Numbered from the stretch's first letter, positions 1 to 7,479 are shown. The stretch: 13,155 nt of DNA from Acetofilamentum sp. (GCA_020720565.1 DYOK01000059.1:1-13155); one strand, 5' to 3'. Notes: generated by a model from the letters alone, not told the origin. Numbers and translations are program-made.

Positions 1-45
1 TCGGCTGATTCTGAATTTATTTACCATCCCTTAGAGCTTGTTTAA
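1..45 (+). CDS. possible C-terminal end of a gene cut by the window edge
   Basis: Frame 1 from the first base is open for 14 codons (SADSEFIYHPLELV) and stops at TAA 43-45. The composition is protein-like and the other two + frames are less so. Only the tail could be present, so no family can be assigned. The stretch is short enough to be open by chance. A - strand frame overlaps its stop (see findings), and the two readings compete. Confidence 0.22.
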   Translation, partial: SADSEFIYHPLELV

Positions 46-198
46 AATTTATATTCCAAGTTTATTATGTGCCTTTTTCCGTCATATTTCAGCAATTTCT
101 CGTTAAATACAGTGTTGTATTCGCCTCCAAATTGCTTCAACTGACAAAAAAATTCCCTGTAATAATTCTTAAAAACAAAATTTAAACAAACGCTTAAT

Positions 199-1167
199 AT
201 GAAAATTTCCTATCGATATTTAATTCGAATTTTTGGGTTCCTTTTTTTTACTTTATTGGGGATTCATAACGCTGAGGCTCAGGAAATCCAATTGAAATAT
301 ACTAAAGCCGAAATCGATTCGATTTGGAATACTCAACCGAACTTTCATATACCTGAATATTCCCAAAATGACCAAATTATTCATCATTCTGCATTCAGCT
401 TGTCGTACAACGAAATACACGAACAAGCCAATTGGATGGGATACACGTTAACAGATAAAAATTTAGCTTATGGATTTGAACGTGAATCTGATTTTTTGCC
501 AGATCCATTAGTGAAAACAGGAACATCTGACGATATCGATTTTCAAAATAGCGGATTTGATAGGGGACATTTAGCCCCAGCGGCCGATATGGCTTGGTCA
601 TCCAAAAGCATGCACGAATCGTTTTATTACAGCAATATTTCACCTCAATGGCCCGCGTTTAATCGTGGGGTTTGGAAAAAATCGGAAATGATGGTTCGTC
701 ATTGGGCAATGAAATATTCAAAAATTTATGTTGTTACTGGTCCTGTATTGGTCGATGGACTAGAAAAAATTGGTGTTAATAGGGTTTCGATTCCAAATGC
801 TTTTTACAAAGTAGTCCTATTTAGAAAGAATTCGCAGCTGTTAGCTGTAGCTTTTTTAATACCACACGAAGCTTCGAAAATGTCCATCAAATATTTTTCG
901 GTTCCTGTCGATAGTGTCGAGAAAATAACTGGAATTAATTTTTTTAGTCAATTACCCAATGATATTGAAGATTTAATAGAATCAAAAAATAATCTAAAAC
1001 AAGATATTTGGGTGACTAGCACCGATTCAAATAATCAAAATTCTGATTTAGATAGCAAGCTAATTCAAAGTAAAACTTGTAATGCCCAAACAAAAACGGG
1101 GAAACCTTGCCAAAATAAAACCACCCATTCAAGTGGTCGATGCCATTTGCACAGGTCACCGCGATGA
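199..1167 (+). CDS. exported DNA/RNA non-specific endonuclease (NUC1, His-Me finger) with Cys/His C-terminal tail
   Basis: 322 residues. Residues 1-27 form a signal peptide: basic start, hydrophobic stretch about 8-20, and a likely cleavage AEA|QE. The mature protein is a His-Me finger nuclease of the Serratia nuclease/NUC1 family, which cuts DNA and RNA using one Mg ion. DRGH at 121-124 holds the general base His124. The following helix carries SNISPQ (145-150), the probable metal ligand Asn155, Trp159 and Glu163, in the family's usual order. The catalytic core appears intact and ends near residue 255. After a polar linker (about 258-290) comes a tail with Cys294, Cys304, Cys315 and His318 (C-x9-C-x10-C-x2-H). 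This resembles small zinc-binding motifs of the DUF5763 type and is not part of NUC1. No T9SS sorting domain is present, so a periplasmic or Sec-exported location is inferred. No Shine-Dalgarno sequence or TAnnTTTG promoter was found upstream. It stands alone and converges with the protease gene. Likely roles are nutrient scavenging from nucleic acids or biofilm DNA degradation. Confidence 0.9.
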   Translation: MKISYRYLIRIFGFLFFTLLGIHNAEAQEIQLKYTKAEIDSIWNTQPNFHIPEYSQNDQIIHHSAFSLSYNEIHEQANWMGYTLTDKNLAYGFERESDFLPDPLVKTGTSDDIDFQNSGFDRGHLAPAADMAWSSKSMHESFYYSNISPQWPAFNRGVWKKSEMMVRHWAMKYSKIYVVTGPVLVDGLEKIGVNRVSIPNAFYKVVLFRKNSQLLAVAFLIPHEASKMSIKYFSVPVDSVEKITGINFFSQLPNDIEDLIESKNNLKQDIWVTSTDSNNQNSDLDSKLIQSKTCNAQTKTGKPCQNKTTHSSGRCHLHRSPR

Positions 1168-1226
1168 GTTATTAAAAAATTAAATGAATTAAATCTCCTT
1201 GCATTGGACTCGATTTTAAAGTATCG

Positions 1227-1249
1227 AACCCAAATGTAAATATTTGGTT
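1227..1249. terminator. weak hairpin between convergent genes
   Basis: AACC(C)AAAT at 1227-1235 pairs with ATTTGGTT at 1242-1249 around a 6-nt loop, with one bulged C. It lies between the nuclease and protease stop codons, where a bidirectional terminator would be expected. No T-run follows on either strand, so the call is tentative. Confidence 0.25.
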
Positions 1250-1286
1250 AAGCCAAGTCTGAGTCATTATTAAGAATTTTGAATCA

Positions 1287-3974
1287 TCATTCTTTAACAA
1301 AGCTTAGAATTTCGTTATCAATTTTAATCAAATAAACCCCTTTTTCGATTGTACTGATGTCTATCGTTGCAGAATTTTGACAGATGGATGTTTCTATTAA
1401 AAGCCGACCCAAGGTGTCGTATATTCTCACTGTTTTGTGTTTAAAATTGTGAGGAAGATATACAAAAAGATCCTGTTTTGCAGGGTTTGGATAAATAAAA
1501 ACTTGTGTTTTGAATTCAATTTCAGATATGTTCGAGTTGACATGATAAAGGCTATCGTATAAGAACTTTGTCGACTCCGCTTTGGCTTTTAGTTCGGAAA
1601 TTGAAGAATTGGCATGAATTGCAAAAGAGATTCTAATGGTATCGTTAGATTTTATTTGCAGTGGCCCAACGCTATGTAAATCCATTATGTCGGTACCAGG
1701 AACTGTGTTGCCTTCGTAAAAATTGTTTTGACTTAGTGCATTAAAAAGTTCGCTTCGGCTTAGTCCGTCGGAATAGTTATTTTCGGAATTGTTTATAGCG
1801 AATCGTTGCCAATGTAAAGGACTTAATATCTGTGTGGCCACACAAGTGCTTCCTGTCCATGTTTTCGTTATGGCTAAGCGTAAATTGGTGTCAATGTCGG
1901 TATAATTCGATGGATATGGCTCGATATCCCAATCGGAAAACAAACCAAAATAGAAATTGCTAATATCGTTTTCTCCGGTATTAATTAGGTCGTATTCTGC
2001 CCATAACACACCAGAATAGATTAATGAGTCGAATGTTCTGTAATTTGGTTTGATTATTAAGCTTAAATCGTTGTTAATCAATAGTTGATTATGGGTTTCC
2101 CATTGATTTAAATGGCTTATGCTATCGAGTTGATTTTGTGGCCATAAATCGTAATAGCCTCTTATGTTGGTGAGTGTGTGATCGGGTTCAACACCAAAAC
2201 AAATACCCATTTCTGAAACTAAATTCTGATTCGATTCAAACGATATACCTTTCCCATTAGATAGATAATTTGTCCCCAAACGGGCTTCCGGTGCAATAGA
2301 GCCACTTAATTGTCCTGTATTGAAGTCGATATTTGGATATGTGGTTTGAGCCGTTCGTATCTCTCTATATTGGTGATTTTCAAACTGATATAGAATTTCA
2401 AATTCTAGCGTATTTAAATAGGGTGTATTGGGAGAGATAATCACTTCGAAATGGTTTGTAGAATGGAAATTGGCACCAGCTTCGAAATAGGGGATAAATA
2501 ATTGACTGTTAACTATTTCGACATATGGAGAATTTGAACTAATGGTAATTTCTAAATTGTAGGCACGAGCAAGAATATTATCGAACCATGCGTCGATGAA
2601 GGCTGTATCACCTGCATAAGCGTAACGATTATCTTTTTTTAACGAGAAATCGGTACACGACACCGATGGTTGCCATGTCATTTCTAAAGCAGCTTTTAAG
2701 TCTAATCTTGAGCGGCCTAATTTGTATTGATAAGCTAAATTTTCGGACATGGTGTCGATTACTGACCCCGAACATTTTAAGATTTCGACAAGCTGTTTGT
2801 TGCTGACCGTGTCGGGGTAATATGCTCTTAAAAAGGCCAAAGACGATGCGACAATTGGTGCGGCAAAAGAAGTTCCGGAGCTATTCCCATAAGTGCTATT
2901 CGACAAAGTAGAAAGTACATTTTCGCCTGGTGCTGAAATGTCGACACGCCAATTGTAACTCGAATTAGACCATTTTTGGTCCAGCGAATTGATTGCAGCA
3001 ACCGAAACCACATTAGGGTAAGAGGCCGGATAATACAGCGATTGATTGTTTTGATTCCCAGCCGCTGCCACTACAATCACACCCAGGTCTTCGGTAACGT
3101 AGGCAATGACATCGCGGGCAAATTGGTTAGGCGAAGTGCTGCCCCAAGAACAGTTAACCACTTGACAGCCGTGTTCGGCGGCATAAATAATGGCTTCGTA
3201 GCCTGAATTGATTACCCCTGAATTATTGGTGATTTTCACGGGCAAAATCTTGTTTGAATAACCGATACAAGCGATACCTTTTTCGTTGTCGGTTCGAGCG
3301 CCTGCTAATCCTGCCGTAAACGTACCATGAATAGCATTGCCCGATGTACCACTTTCGTTCCATTGTGGATTATTGTCGTTACTACCAAAATCCCATCCAT
3401 AATAGTTGTCGACATATCCATCGTTGTCGTTGTCCAAGCCATCGATAATATCGTTAGAATTATAGGCGATATTGGTTCGCAGATCTTCATGGTCGAAATC
3501 AATTCCTGTGTCGGTAACGCCAATAACCATGGTCGAGTCGCCCTTAAAAATCTCCCATGCTTCCGATGCCCGGCAAAGCGAAAGTGCATATTGCGAATTT
3601 AAATAGGGGTCGTTTGAGGTATATAAAAGCTCGTCTTGAGGTAATTTGATGCAATATTCAATGTCGCTATTTTTAGAAACGGTTTTAATCCACTGTTCGA
3701 CCGTGTTGCTATCTTGTAGTTCGACAAAATAAATAGAGTCTATTCGCGAGCTTTTTTTAATGTTTCTTGCTTTTAAAGGTCGAAAATTGACGATTCTTTC
3801 ACTTAAACCGCGATCGTTCATTAATATATCTTTCAAATTGATGTGGGTCGGTTTGGTCTTAATCACCACTTTTACAGTTGAATTATTCTGACTGTAAGCT
3901 TGATTATACAACGATAAACCCAACAATATCAAAACAAAGATTAAGGCTTTTTGAATATTATTTTTAAAGGTCAT
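1287..3974 (-). CDS. secreted subtilisin-like (S8) serine protease with T9SS C-terminal sorting domain
   Basis: 895 residues. The order is: signal peptide 1-28 (AYS|QN); propeptide-like region about 30-130; S8 catalytic domain about 145-430; a beta-rich region of about 390 residues; and a type A T9SS sorting domain about 826-895. That last domain starts IYPNPA, has a VRIYDTLGRLL-like centre, and ends KGVYLIKI then VKE. The catalytic triad is Asp155 (TDTGID), His216 (HGTFTAG) and Ser369 (SGTSFAAP), with oxyanion Asn307 (AAAGN). An Asp-rich loop at 178-189 (DGLDNDNDGYVD) fits the DxDxDG calcium-binding pattern and is common in Bacteroidota S8 proteases. Known T9SS clients cross the outer membrane through SprA and lose the sorting domain on release or surface attachment. 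The middle region includes a DWDI-containing segment near 681 that I associate with other T9SS subtilases but cannot name. It is divergent from the response-regulator gene with an 85-nt shared upstream region. Probable role: extracellular protein degradation. Confidence 0.93.
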   Translation of the reverse strand: MTFKNNIQKALIFVLILLGLSLYNQAYSQNNSTVKVVIKTKPTHINLKDILMNDRGLSERIVNFRPLKARNIKKSSRIDSIYFVELQDSNTVEQWIKTVSKNSDIEYCIKLPQDELLYTSNDPYLNSQYALSLCRASEAWEIFKGDSTMVIGVTDTGIDFDHEDLRTNIAYNSNDIIDGLDNDNDGYVDNYYGWDFGSNDNNPQWNESGTSGNAIHGTFTAGLAGARTDNEKGIACIGYSNKILPVKITNNSGVINSGYEAIIYAAEHGCQVVNCSWGSTSPNQFARDVIAYVTEDLGVIVVAAAGNQNNQSLYYPASYPNVVSVAAINSLDQKWSNSSYNWRVDISAPGENVLSTLSNSTYGNSSGTSFAAPIVASSLAFLRAYYPDTVSNKQLVEILKCSGSVIDTMSENLAYQYKLGRSRLDLKAALEMTWQPSVSCTDFSLKKDNRYAYAGDTAFIDAWFDNILARAYNLEITISSNSPYVEIVNSQLFIPYFEAGANFHSTNHFEVIISPNTPYLNTLEFEILYQFENHQYREIRTAQTTYPNIDFNTGQLSGSIAPEARLGTNYLSNGKGISFESNQNLVSEMGICFGVEPDHTLTNIRGYYDLWPQNQLDSISHLNQWETHNQLLINNDLSLIIKPNYRTFDSLIYSGVLWAEYDLINTGENDISNFYFGLFSDWDIEPYPSNYTDIDTNLRLAITKTWTGSTCVATQILSPLHWQRFAINNSENNYSDGLSRSELFNALSQNNFYEGNTVPGTDIMDLHSVGPLQIKSNDTIRISFAIHANSSISELKAKAESTKFLYDSLYHVNSNISEIEFKTQVFIYPNPAKQDLFVYLPHNFKHKTVRIYDTLGRLLIETSICQNSATIDISTIEKGVYLIKIDNEILSFVKE

Positions 3975-3998
3975 TTTATTTTGTTAATATTGCATGAA

Positions 3999-4006
3999 CA
4001 AATCTA
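3999..4006 (-). promoter_or_regulatory. putative -7 promoter element of the S8 protease gene
   Basis: Read on the - strand, the sequence is TAGATTTG, an exact match to the Bacteroidota -7 consensus TAnnTTTG. It ends 24 nt before the protease ATG, which would give a leader of about 20 nt. No TTG is seen at the -33 spacing. It lies in the 85-nt divergent region shared with the LytTR regulator gene. No comparable element was found for that gene. Confidence 0.45.
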
Positions 4007-4059
4007 TTGAAATTACGTATCTGCTTTTTTAAGAGACTAACCAAAAATACACAATTTTT

Positions 4060-4779
4060 ATGAGAACTATCGTAGTAGATGATGATCAGTTAAGTAGAAA
4101 AGTGATAGAAGAATTTGTCAACCGCACAGAATCCTTGACCTTGGTCAACTCGTATTCCAATGCAGTGGCTGCTATCAACGATTTACAGAACCTCAAAATT
4201 GAGGTTGATTTAATATTTTTGGATGTGGAAATGCCAGAGATGACAGGGATAGAATTCCTAAAAAGTCTGCCAACTGCACCGAGTGTAATTATTATTTCGG
4301 CTAAAGAGCATTATGCACTAGAGGCTTTTGAATATGATGTGACAGATTATTTACTTAAGCCTGTTTCTTATTCGCGCTTCTTTAAAGCAGTTTCGAAAGT
4401 CCAAAAAAGAGTTCAGATGCAAAGAGAATCCACCTCTTTTTCGGAAAACAGTGATGAAATTTTTATCAAAAAGAACGGGGTGTTTTTACGTTTGACTTTT
4501 AATGATATTTTGTTTGTCGAAGCACTCGAAAATTATGTGATTGTAACCACTTTTAAAGAAAAGTTTACCATTCACTTTACCATGAAAGCCATTTTGGCTA
4601 AATTACCACCTCAGAAATTCAAAAGAGTTCATCGATCATTTATCGTTAACATTAATACGATTAAAGGAATTGAAGAAACCAACGTAATTGTCGAAGTAGA
4701 AGAAGGCAAGAAATTGATTCCAATAGGAAAATCGTATAAAGAAAAACTAATGAGTGATATTAATTTAATGACGCGCTAG
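4060..4779 (+). CDS. LytTR-family response regulator (orphan)
   Basis: 239 residues. The receiver domain spans about 1-115, with the acidic pocket at Asp7-Asp9, phospho-acceptor Asp55 (FLDVEMPEMTG), Ser80 and Lys100 (LLKPVS). A short linker leads to a LytTR DNA-binding domain, about 133-237, with the family's FVEALENYV and RVHRSFIVNI segments. This is the LytR/AlgR class, which is phosphorylated by a membrane histidine kinase (usually LytS/5TM or His_kinase type) and binds direct repeats as a dimer. No kinase gene lies in the window, so it is an orphan by position and its target is unknown. Its promoter would face away from the S8 protease gene across 85 nt, which makes regulation of that neighbour possible but unproven. 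A strong terminator follows directly, so it is probably monocistronic. Confidence 0.92.
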   Translation: MRTIVVDDDQLSRKVIEEFVNRTESLTLVNSYSNAVAAINDLQNLKIEVDLIFLDVEMPEMTGIEFLKSLPTAPSVIIISAKEHYALEAFEYDVTDYLLKPVSYSRFFKAVSKVQKRVQMQRESTSFSENSDEIFIKKNGVFLRLTFNDILFVEALENYVIVTTFKEKFTIHFTMKAILAKLPPQKFKRVHRSFIVNINTIKGIEETNVIVEVEEGKKLIPIGKSYKEKLMSDINLMTR

Positions 4780-4798
4780 TTTCTGCTTCAAAATATTT

Positions 4799-4835
4799 AA
4801 GCACCTTTTGAAACGTTTCAGAAGGTGCTTTTTTT
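4799..4835 (+). terminator. rho-independent terminator of the LytTR regulator gene
   Basis: AAGCACCTT (4799-4807) pairs with AAGGTGCTT (4822-4830). After one mismatch the stem continues into the palindrome TGAAACGTTTCA (4809-4820). A run of seven T (4829-4835) follows. The hairpin starts 19 nt after the stop codon. This is the clearest terminator in the window. Confidence 0.9.
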
Positions 4836-4855
4836 ATGAACTCAATCCTTTTTTT

Positions 4856-4863
4856 TACCTTTG
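4856..4863 (+). promoter_or_regulatory. putative -7 promoter element of the aminotransferase gene
   Basis: TACCTTTG is an exact match to TAnnTTTG and lies 28 nt before the ATG at 4892, between the upstream terminator and the gene. No TTG is found at the usual -33 distance; ATG at 4836-4838 is the nearest, with a 17-nt gap. The position right after a terminator supports independent transcription of the gene. Confidence 0.5.
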
Positions 4864-4891
4864 TTACACGAAATGAAAAGAAATTCCAACG

Positions 4892-6097
4892 ATGATGCTT
4901 ACCAATAGACAACTATTTCAAAAATATCTAGCCCCAACCTCCGATGCCCCAGTTGCTTTAGAAATTGAACGAGCAGAGGGGGTTTATATGTACGATACGC
5001 AGGGTAAAGCATATATCGATTTAATTTCTGGCGTTTCGGTTAGCAATGTAGGACATCGGCACCCTTATGTGGTTAATGCCATTAAAAATCAGTTAGACCA
5101 GTACATGCATTTGATGGTTTATGGCGAGTATATTCAGGCACCACAAGTGCAATTAGCAAAAGCATTAGTCGAGTTATTGCCCAAAACACTCAATTCGGTT
5201 TATTTAGTAAATTCGGGAAGCGAAGCCAACGAAGGTGCCCTTAAATTAGCCAAAAGAATCACAGGTCGTCCCAATTTGATTGGTTTTAAAAATGCATATC
5301 ATGGGAGTACACATGGCGCGTTAAGTTTATTGGGAGACGAGCTTTTTAAAAATGCATTCCGACCACTACTTCCTGGCGTGAAACTTATACAATTTAACAA
5401 GATCGAAGATTTAGTTCATATCGACGAACAAACTGCTGCTGTTTTGGTTGAGCCGATTCAGGGCGAAGCAGGAATTATTGAGCCAAAGAATGAATATTTG
5501 ACGTTGCTCAGAAAACGATGTGATGAGGTGGGTGCCATGCTTATTTTTGACGAAGTTCAAACTGCTTTTGGGCGCACCGGTAAAATGTTTGCATTCGAGC
5601 ATTATGGTGTTAGCCCCGATATTATAACATTGGCTAAAGGCTTAGGTGCGGGCATGCCAATAGGTGCGTTTGTAGCCTCGTCTGAGCACATGGCTATGTT
5701 CACACATCAGCCGATTTTAGGTCATATTACCACCTTTGGAGGGCATCCTGTATCGGCAGCATCGGCACTTGCTGGGATTGAAGTAATTCGAAACGAAAAT
5801 CTAATTGCCAGTGTCGACGAAAAGGGACTCAAATTTAAAAAAGGCTTGACTCATACTGCATTTAAATCGATTCGAGGAAAAGGCTTGTTTTTAGCAGTCG
5901 AGCTCGAAAGTTCGGGATTTTTAAAACGGTTTTTTAAGCTGTCGCTTGATGAGGGCGTCGTTTTTGATTGGTTCTTATTCGAAGATCGATATTTTAGAAT
6001 TTCCCCACCTCTTACGATAACGTTCGAAGAGATTGATATCGTTTGTCAAAAGTTAAACAAAGCAGCTCAATTAACCCAGATAACACCAAAAGATTAA
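4892..6097 (+). CDS. class III PLP-dependent aminotransferase (acetylornithine/ornithine/GABA type)
   Basis: 401 residues, normal for fold-type I class III aminotransferases. These move an amino group from an omega-amine such as acetylornithine, ornithine, 4-aminobutyrate or lysine to 2-oxoglutarate. Visible landmarks: GVSVSNVGHRHP (47-58); the phosphate-binding NSGSEANEGALK (107-118); YHG (136-138); Glu187 and Gln190 in the VEPIQGEAG stretch; Asp220 in FDEVQTAFGRTG, which contacts the pyridine nitrogen; the Schiff-base Lys249 in TLAKGLGAG; and TTFGGHP (280-286). All key residues are present. The two tandem ATG codons (4892 and 4895) are both possible starts. There is no Arg-biosynthesis, proline or GABA-pathway neighbour, so the substrate cannot be deduced. 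argD or rocD would be a guess. It appears monocistronic, with a terminator before it and a separate mreB promoter after it. No strong terminator of its own was seen. Confidence 0.92.
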   Translation: MMLTNRQLFQKYLAPTSDAPVALEIERAEGVYMYDTQGKAYIDLISGVSVSNVGHRHPYVVNAIKNQLDQYMHLMVYGEYIQAPQVQLAKALVELLPKTLNSVYLVNSGSEANEGALKLAKRITGRPNLIGFKNAYHGSTHGALSLLGDELFKNAFRPLLPGVKLIQFNKIEDLVHIDEQTAAVLVEPIQGEAGIIEPKNEYLTLLRKRCDEVGAMLIFDEVQTAFGRTGKMFAFEHYGVSPDIITLAKGLGAGMPIGAFVASSEHMAMFTHQPILGHITTFGGHPVSAASALAGIEVIRNENLIASVDEKGLKFKKGLTHTAFKSIRGKGLFLAVELESSGFLKRFFKLSLDEGVVFDWFLFEDRYFRISPPLTITFEEIDIVCQKLNKAAQLTQITPKD

Positions 6098-6233
6098 TAA
6101 ATTTTGTTCAGAATATCAATTACGGTTTTAGATAAAATATTGCAAATTCTGTTTTTCTTTTGTTCTTGAAAAAAACAATTGAAAACGGATTTTATTATTG
6201 ACAATGCTGACCCAATTTTAATGAAGTTTTTAT

Positions 6234-6241
6234 TACTTTTG
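6234..6241 (+). promoter_or_regulatory. putative -7 promoter element of mreB
   Basis: TACTTTTG matches TAnnTTTG and sits 37 nt before the mreB ATG, which would give a leader of about 30 nt. No TTG occurs at the -33 spacing; the TTGAC at 6198 is about 33 nt away and too distant. The rest of the 181-nt gap after the aminotransferase is AT-rich and holds only weak, long-loop inverted repeats, such as CAGAAT at 6109 with ATTCTG at 6146. Confidence 0.45.
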
Positions 6242-6278
6242 CAAACAAGTGTATAAACTGACAAAATCAAATCTATAA

Positions 6279-7301
6279 ATGGGATTATTTTCATTCTTGA
6301 CTCAAAATGTAGCCATCGATTTAGGGACGGCCAATACTATAATAATTCATAACGACAAAGTGGTTGTCGACGAGCCCTCAATTATAGCAATCGACAATAA
6401 AACAGGCAAACCCATTGCAATTGGAGAAAAAGCTCGTCAAATGCATGGAAAAACCCACGAAAATATTAAAACCATACGTCCATTGCGCGATGGTGTAATT
6501 GCCGACTTTAATGCCGCCGAATTAATGATTCGTGGCATGATCAAATTGATTAGCTCGAAAAATAGATTGTTTGCCCCATCTTTGCGAATGGTGGTTTGCA
6601 TTCCTTCGGGGAGTACCGAGGTAGAGATTCGTGCAGTTCGAGACTCGGCAGAACATGCTGGTGCACGCGAGGTTTATATGATTTGGGAACCTATGGCGGC
6701 TGCTTTGGGGATTGGTCTCGATGTAGAAGCCCCAGAAGGCAGTATGGTGGTAGACATAGGAGGTGGAACAACCGAAATTGCAGTTATTTCGTTGGGGGGG
6801 ATTGTTACCAATCGCTCTATTCGTATTGCTGGAGACGATTTTACCGACGATATTCAAGAATATATGCGTCATCAACACAATCTAAAAGTGGGCGAGCGTA
6901 CAGCCGAAGACATTAAAATTGCTGTTGGTTCTGCATTGCCCGAGCTAGGAAATCCACCACAAGACTTTATTGTTCGTGGCCCTCATCAAATGACCGCTTT
7001 GCCAATTCAGATCCCTGTATCATATCAAGAAATTGCACATTGTCTCGATAAGTCGATTACCAAAATTGAAGCAGCAATTCTTCAGGTTCTCGAAGATACG
7101 CCACCCGAACTTTATGCCGATATTTACAGAAAAGGAATCTATTTAGCGGGAGGAGGTGCCTTACTTCGCGGGCTAGACAAGCGTCTTGCCGACAAGCATA
7201 ACATACCTGTACGAATTTCTGATGACCCATTACATGCCGTGGCTCGTGGAACGGGTATTGCACTTAAAAATATCGACAAATTCCAATTTTTGATTCGCTA
7301 A
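6279..7301 (+). CDS. mreB: rod shape-determining actin-like protein MreB
   Basis: 340 residues, the usual MreB length. The N-terminus MGLFSFL could be the short amphipathic membrane anchor. The actin-fold signatures are in order: phosphate-1 loop VAIDLGTANT (11-20, Asp14); the connecting segment with WEPMAAALG (136-144, catalytic Glu137); phosphate-2 loop VVDIGGGTTEIAV (157-169); and the adenosine loop YLAGGGALLRGLD (288-300). MreB polymerises with ATP into antiparallel double filaments on the inner face of the cytoplasmic membrane and steers the elongasome. It is first in the gene order mreB-mreC-mreD-mrdA-rodA but is separated from mreC by 178 nt of repeat-rich spacer. It may therefore be transcribed partly on its own and in excess of the membrane components, which fits the high MreB:MreC ratio needed for filaments. 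That last point is inference. Confidence 0.97.
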   Translation: MGLFSFLTQNVAIDLGTANTIIIHNDKVVVDEPSIIAIDNKTGKPIAIGEKARQMHGKTHENIKTIRPLRDGVIADFNAAELMIRGMIKLISSKNRLFAPSLRMVVCIPSGSTEVEIRAVRDSAEHAGAREVYMIWEPMAAALGIGLDVEAPEGSMVVDIGGGTTEIAVISLGGIVTNRSIRIAGDDFTDDIQEYMRHQHNLKVGERTAEDIKIAVGSALPELGNPPQDFIVRGPHQMTALPIQIPVSYQEIAHCLDKSITKIEAAILQVLEDTPPELYADIYRKGIYLAGGGALLRGLDKRLADKHNIPVRISDDPLHAVARGTGIALKNIDKFQFLIR

Positions 7302-7363
7302 ATTTAAGTTGTTAGAATAATCTAATGTCGGATTTTATTAAGCTAGAAAGTTGATATATGATG

Positions 7364-7426
7364 ACTTACAAAAACAATAAATAGGTCGAAGACCTTAAAA
7401 GCTGAATTGATGTAACTTTTGTAAGT
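7364..7426. repeat. 10-bp perfect inverted repeat enclosing a dispersed repeat copy
   Basis: ACTTACAAAA (7364-7373) is exactly complementary to TTTTGTAAGT (7417-7426), with 43 nt between the arms. The enclosed stretch contains the 16-nt repeat copy at 7379-7394, itself a hairpin, so an RNA from this spacer could fold as a stem with a nested stem. The location is the mreB-mreC spacer. It might be an mRNA-processing or attenuation structure, or the ends of a tiny non-autonomous insertion. The sequence alone does not decide. Confidence 0.55.
7379..7394 (+). repeat. dispersed hairpin repeat, copy R1 (mreB-mreC spacer)
   Basis: The sequence AAATAGGTCGAAGACC is identical to the copy at 7448-7463. 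Inside it AGGTC-GAA-GACCT forms a 5-bp stem with a GAA triloop (7383-7395). With the copy after rodA (inverted) it shares AATAGGYCGAAGACCTTA, differing at one base. It lies in non-coding DNA. Confidence 0.75.
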
Positions 7427-7447
7427 ATCTGAAATAAAAACATAAAA

Positions 7448-7463
7448 AAATAGGTCGAAGACC
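7448..7463 (+). repeat. dispersed hairpin repeat, copy R2 (just before mreC)
   Basis: A second identical 16-nt copy of R1, starting 69 nt after it and ending 16 nt before the mreC start codon. GGTC-GAA-GACC is the palindromic core. Confidence 0.75.
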
Positions 7464-7478
7464 ATAGTTCGTAGAACT
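7451..7478 (+). repeat. two tandem 14-nt hairpin units abutting the mreC start
   Basis: TAGGTCGAAGACCA (7451-7464) is followed without a gap by TAGTTCGTAGAACT (7465-7478). The two agree at 10 of 14 positions. Each contains its own perfect palindrome, GGTC-GAA-GACC and AGTTC-GTA-GAACT, and the differences within the second unit's stem are compensatory. The mreC ATG starts at 7480, one base after the second unit, so the hairpin would sit inside the ribosome-binding window of mreC. Confidence 0.5.
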
Positions 7479-7479
7479 T

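Noticed and set aside
38..189. 13-nt imperfect inverted repeat TTGTTTAAAATTT / AAAATTTAAACAA as possible ends of a small insertion
   Set aside because: The arms are A/T-only apart from one G/C and contain the self-complementary TTTAAA, so chance is likely. No target duplication was seen.
3085..3094. AGGTCTTCGG inside the protease gene as a fourth copy of the mre-locus repeat
   Set aside because: Only 10 nt match, the palindrome is incomplete, and the bases encode part of the catalytic domain.
3305..3602. Long frames on both strands inside the S8 protease gene
   Set aside because: These are shadow frames over the Asp/Asn-rich codons of a well-supported gene, with no independent family signature.
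4873..4908. 11-codon upstream frame (MKRNSNDDAYQ) overlapping the aminotransferase start as a leader peptide
   Set aside because: It has no runs of a regulatory amino acid and no attenuator structure, and short frames of this kind are expected by chance.
6094..6294. 66-codon - strand frame between the aminotransferase and mreB
   Set aside because: It begins inside mreB, covers the probable mreB promoter, and its composition (Ile/Lys/Asn/Phe-rich) is what AT-rich non-coding DNA gives.
6522..6916. Overlapping alternative frames of over 100 codons within mreB
   Set aside because: They are alternative frames of a strongly conserved gene, with atypical, Arg/Ser/Cys-rich composition.
7302..7479. 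Internal mreC promoter at TAACTTTTG (7413-7421)
   Set aside because: It has one base too many for TAnnTTTG and no TTG at the -33 distance, and the T-run belongs to the inverted-repeat arm.
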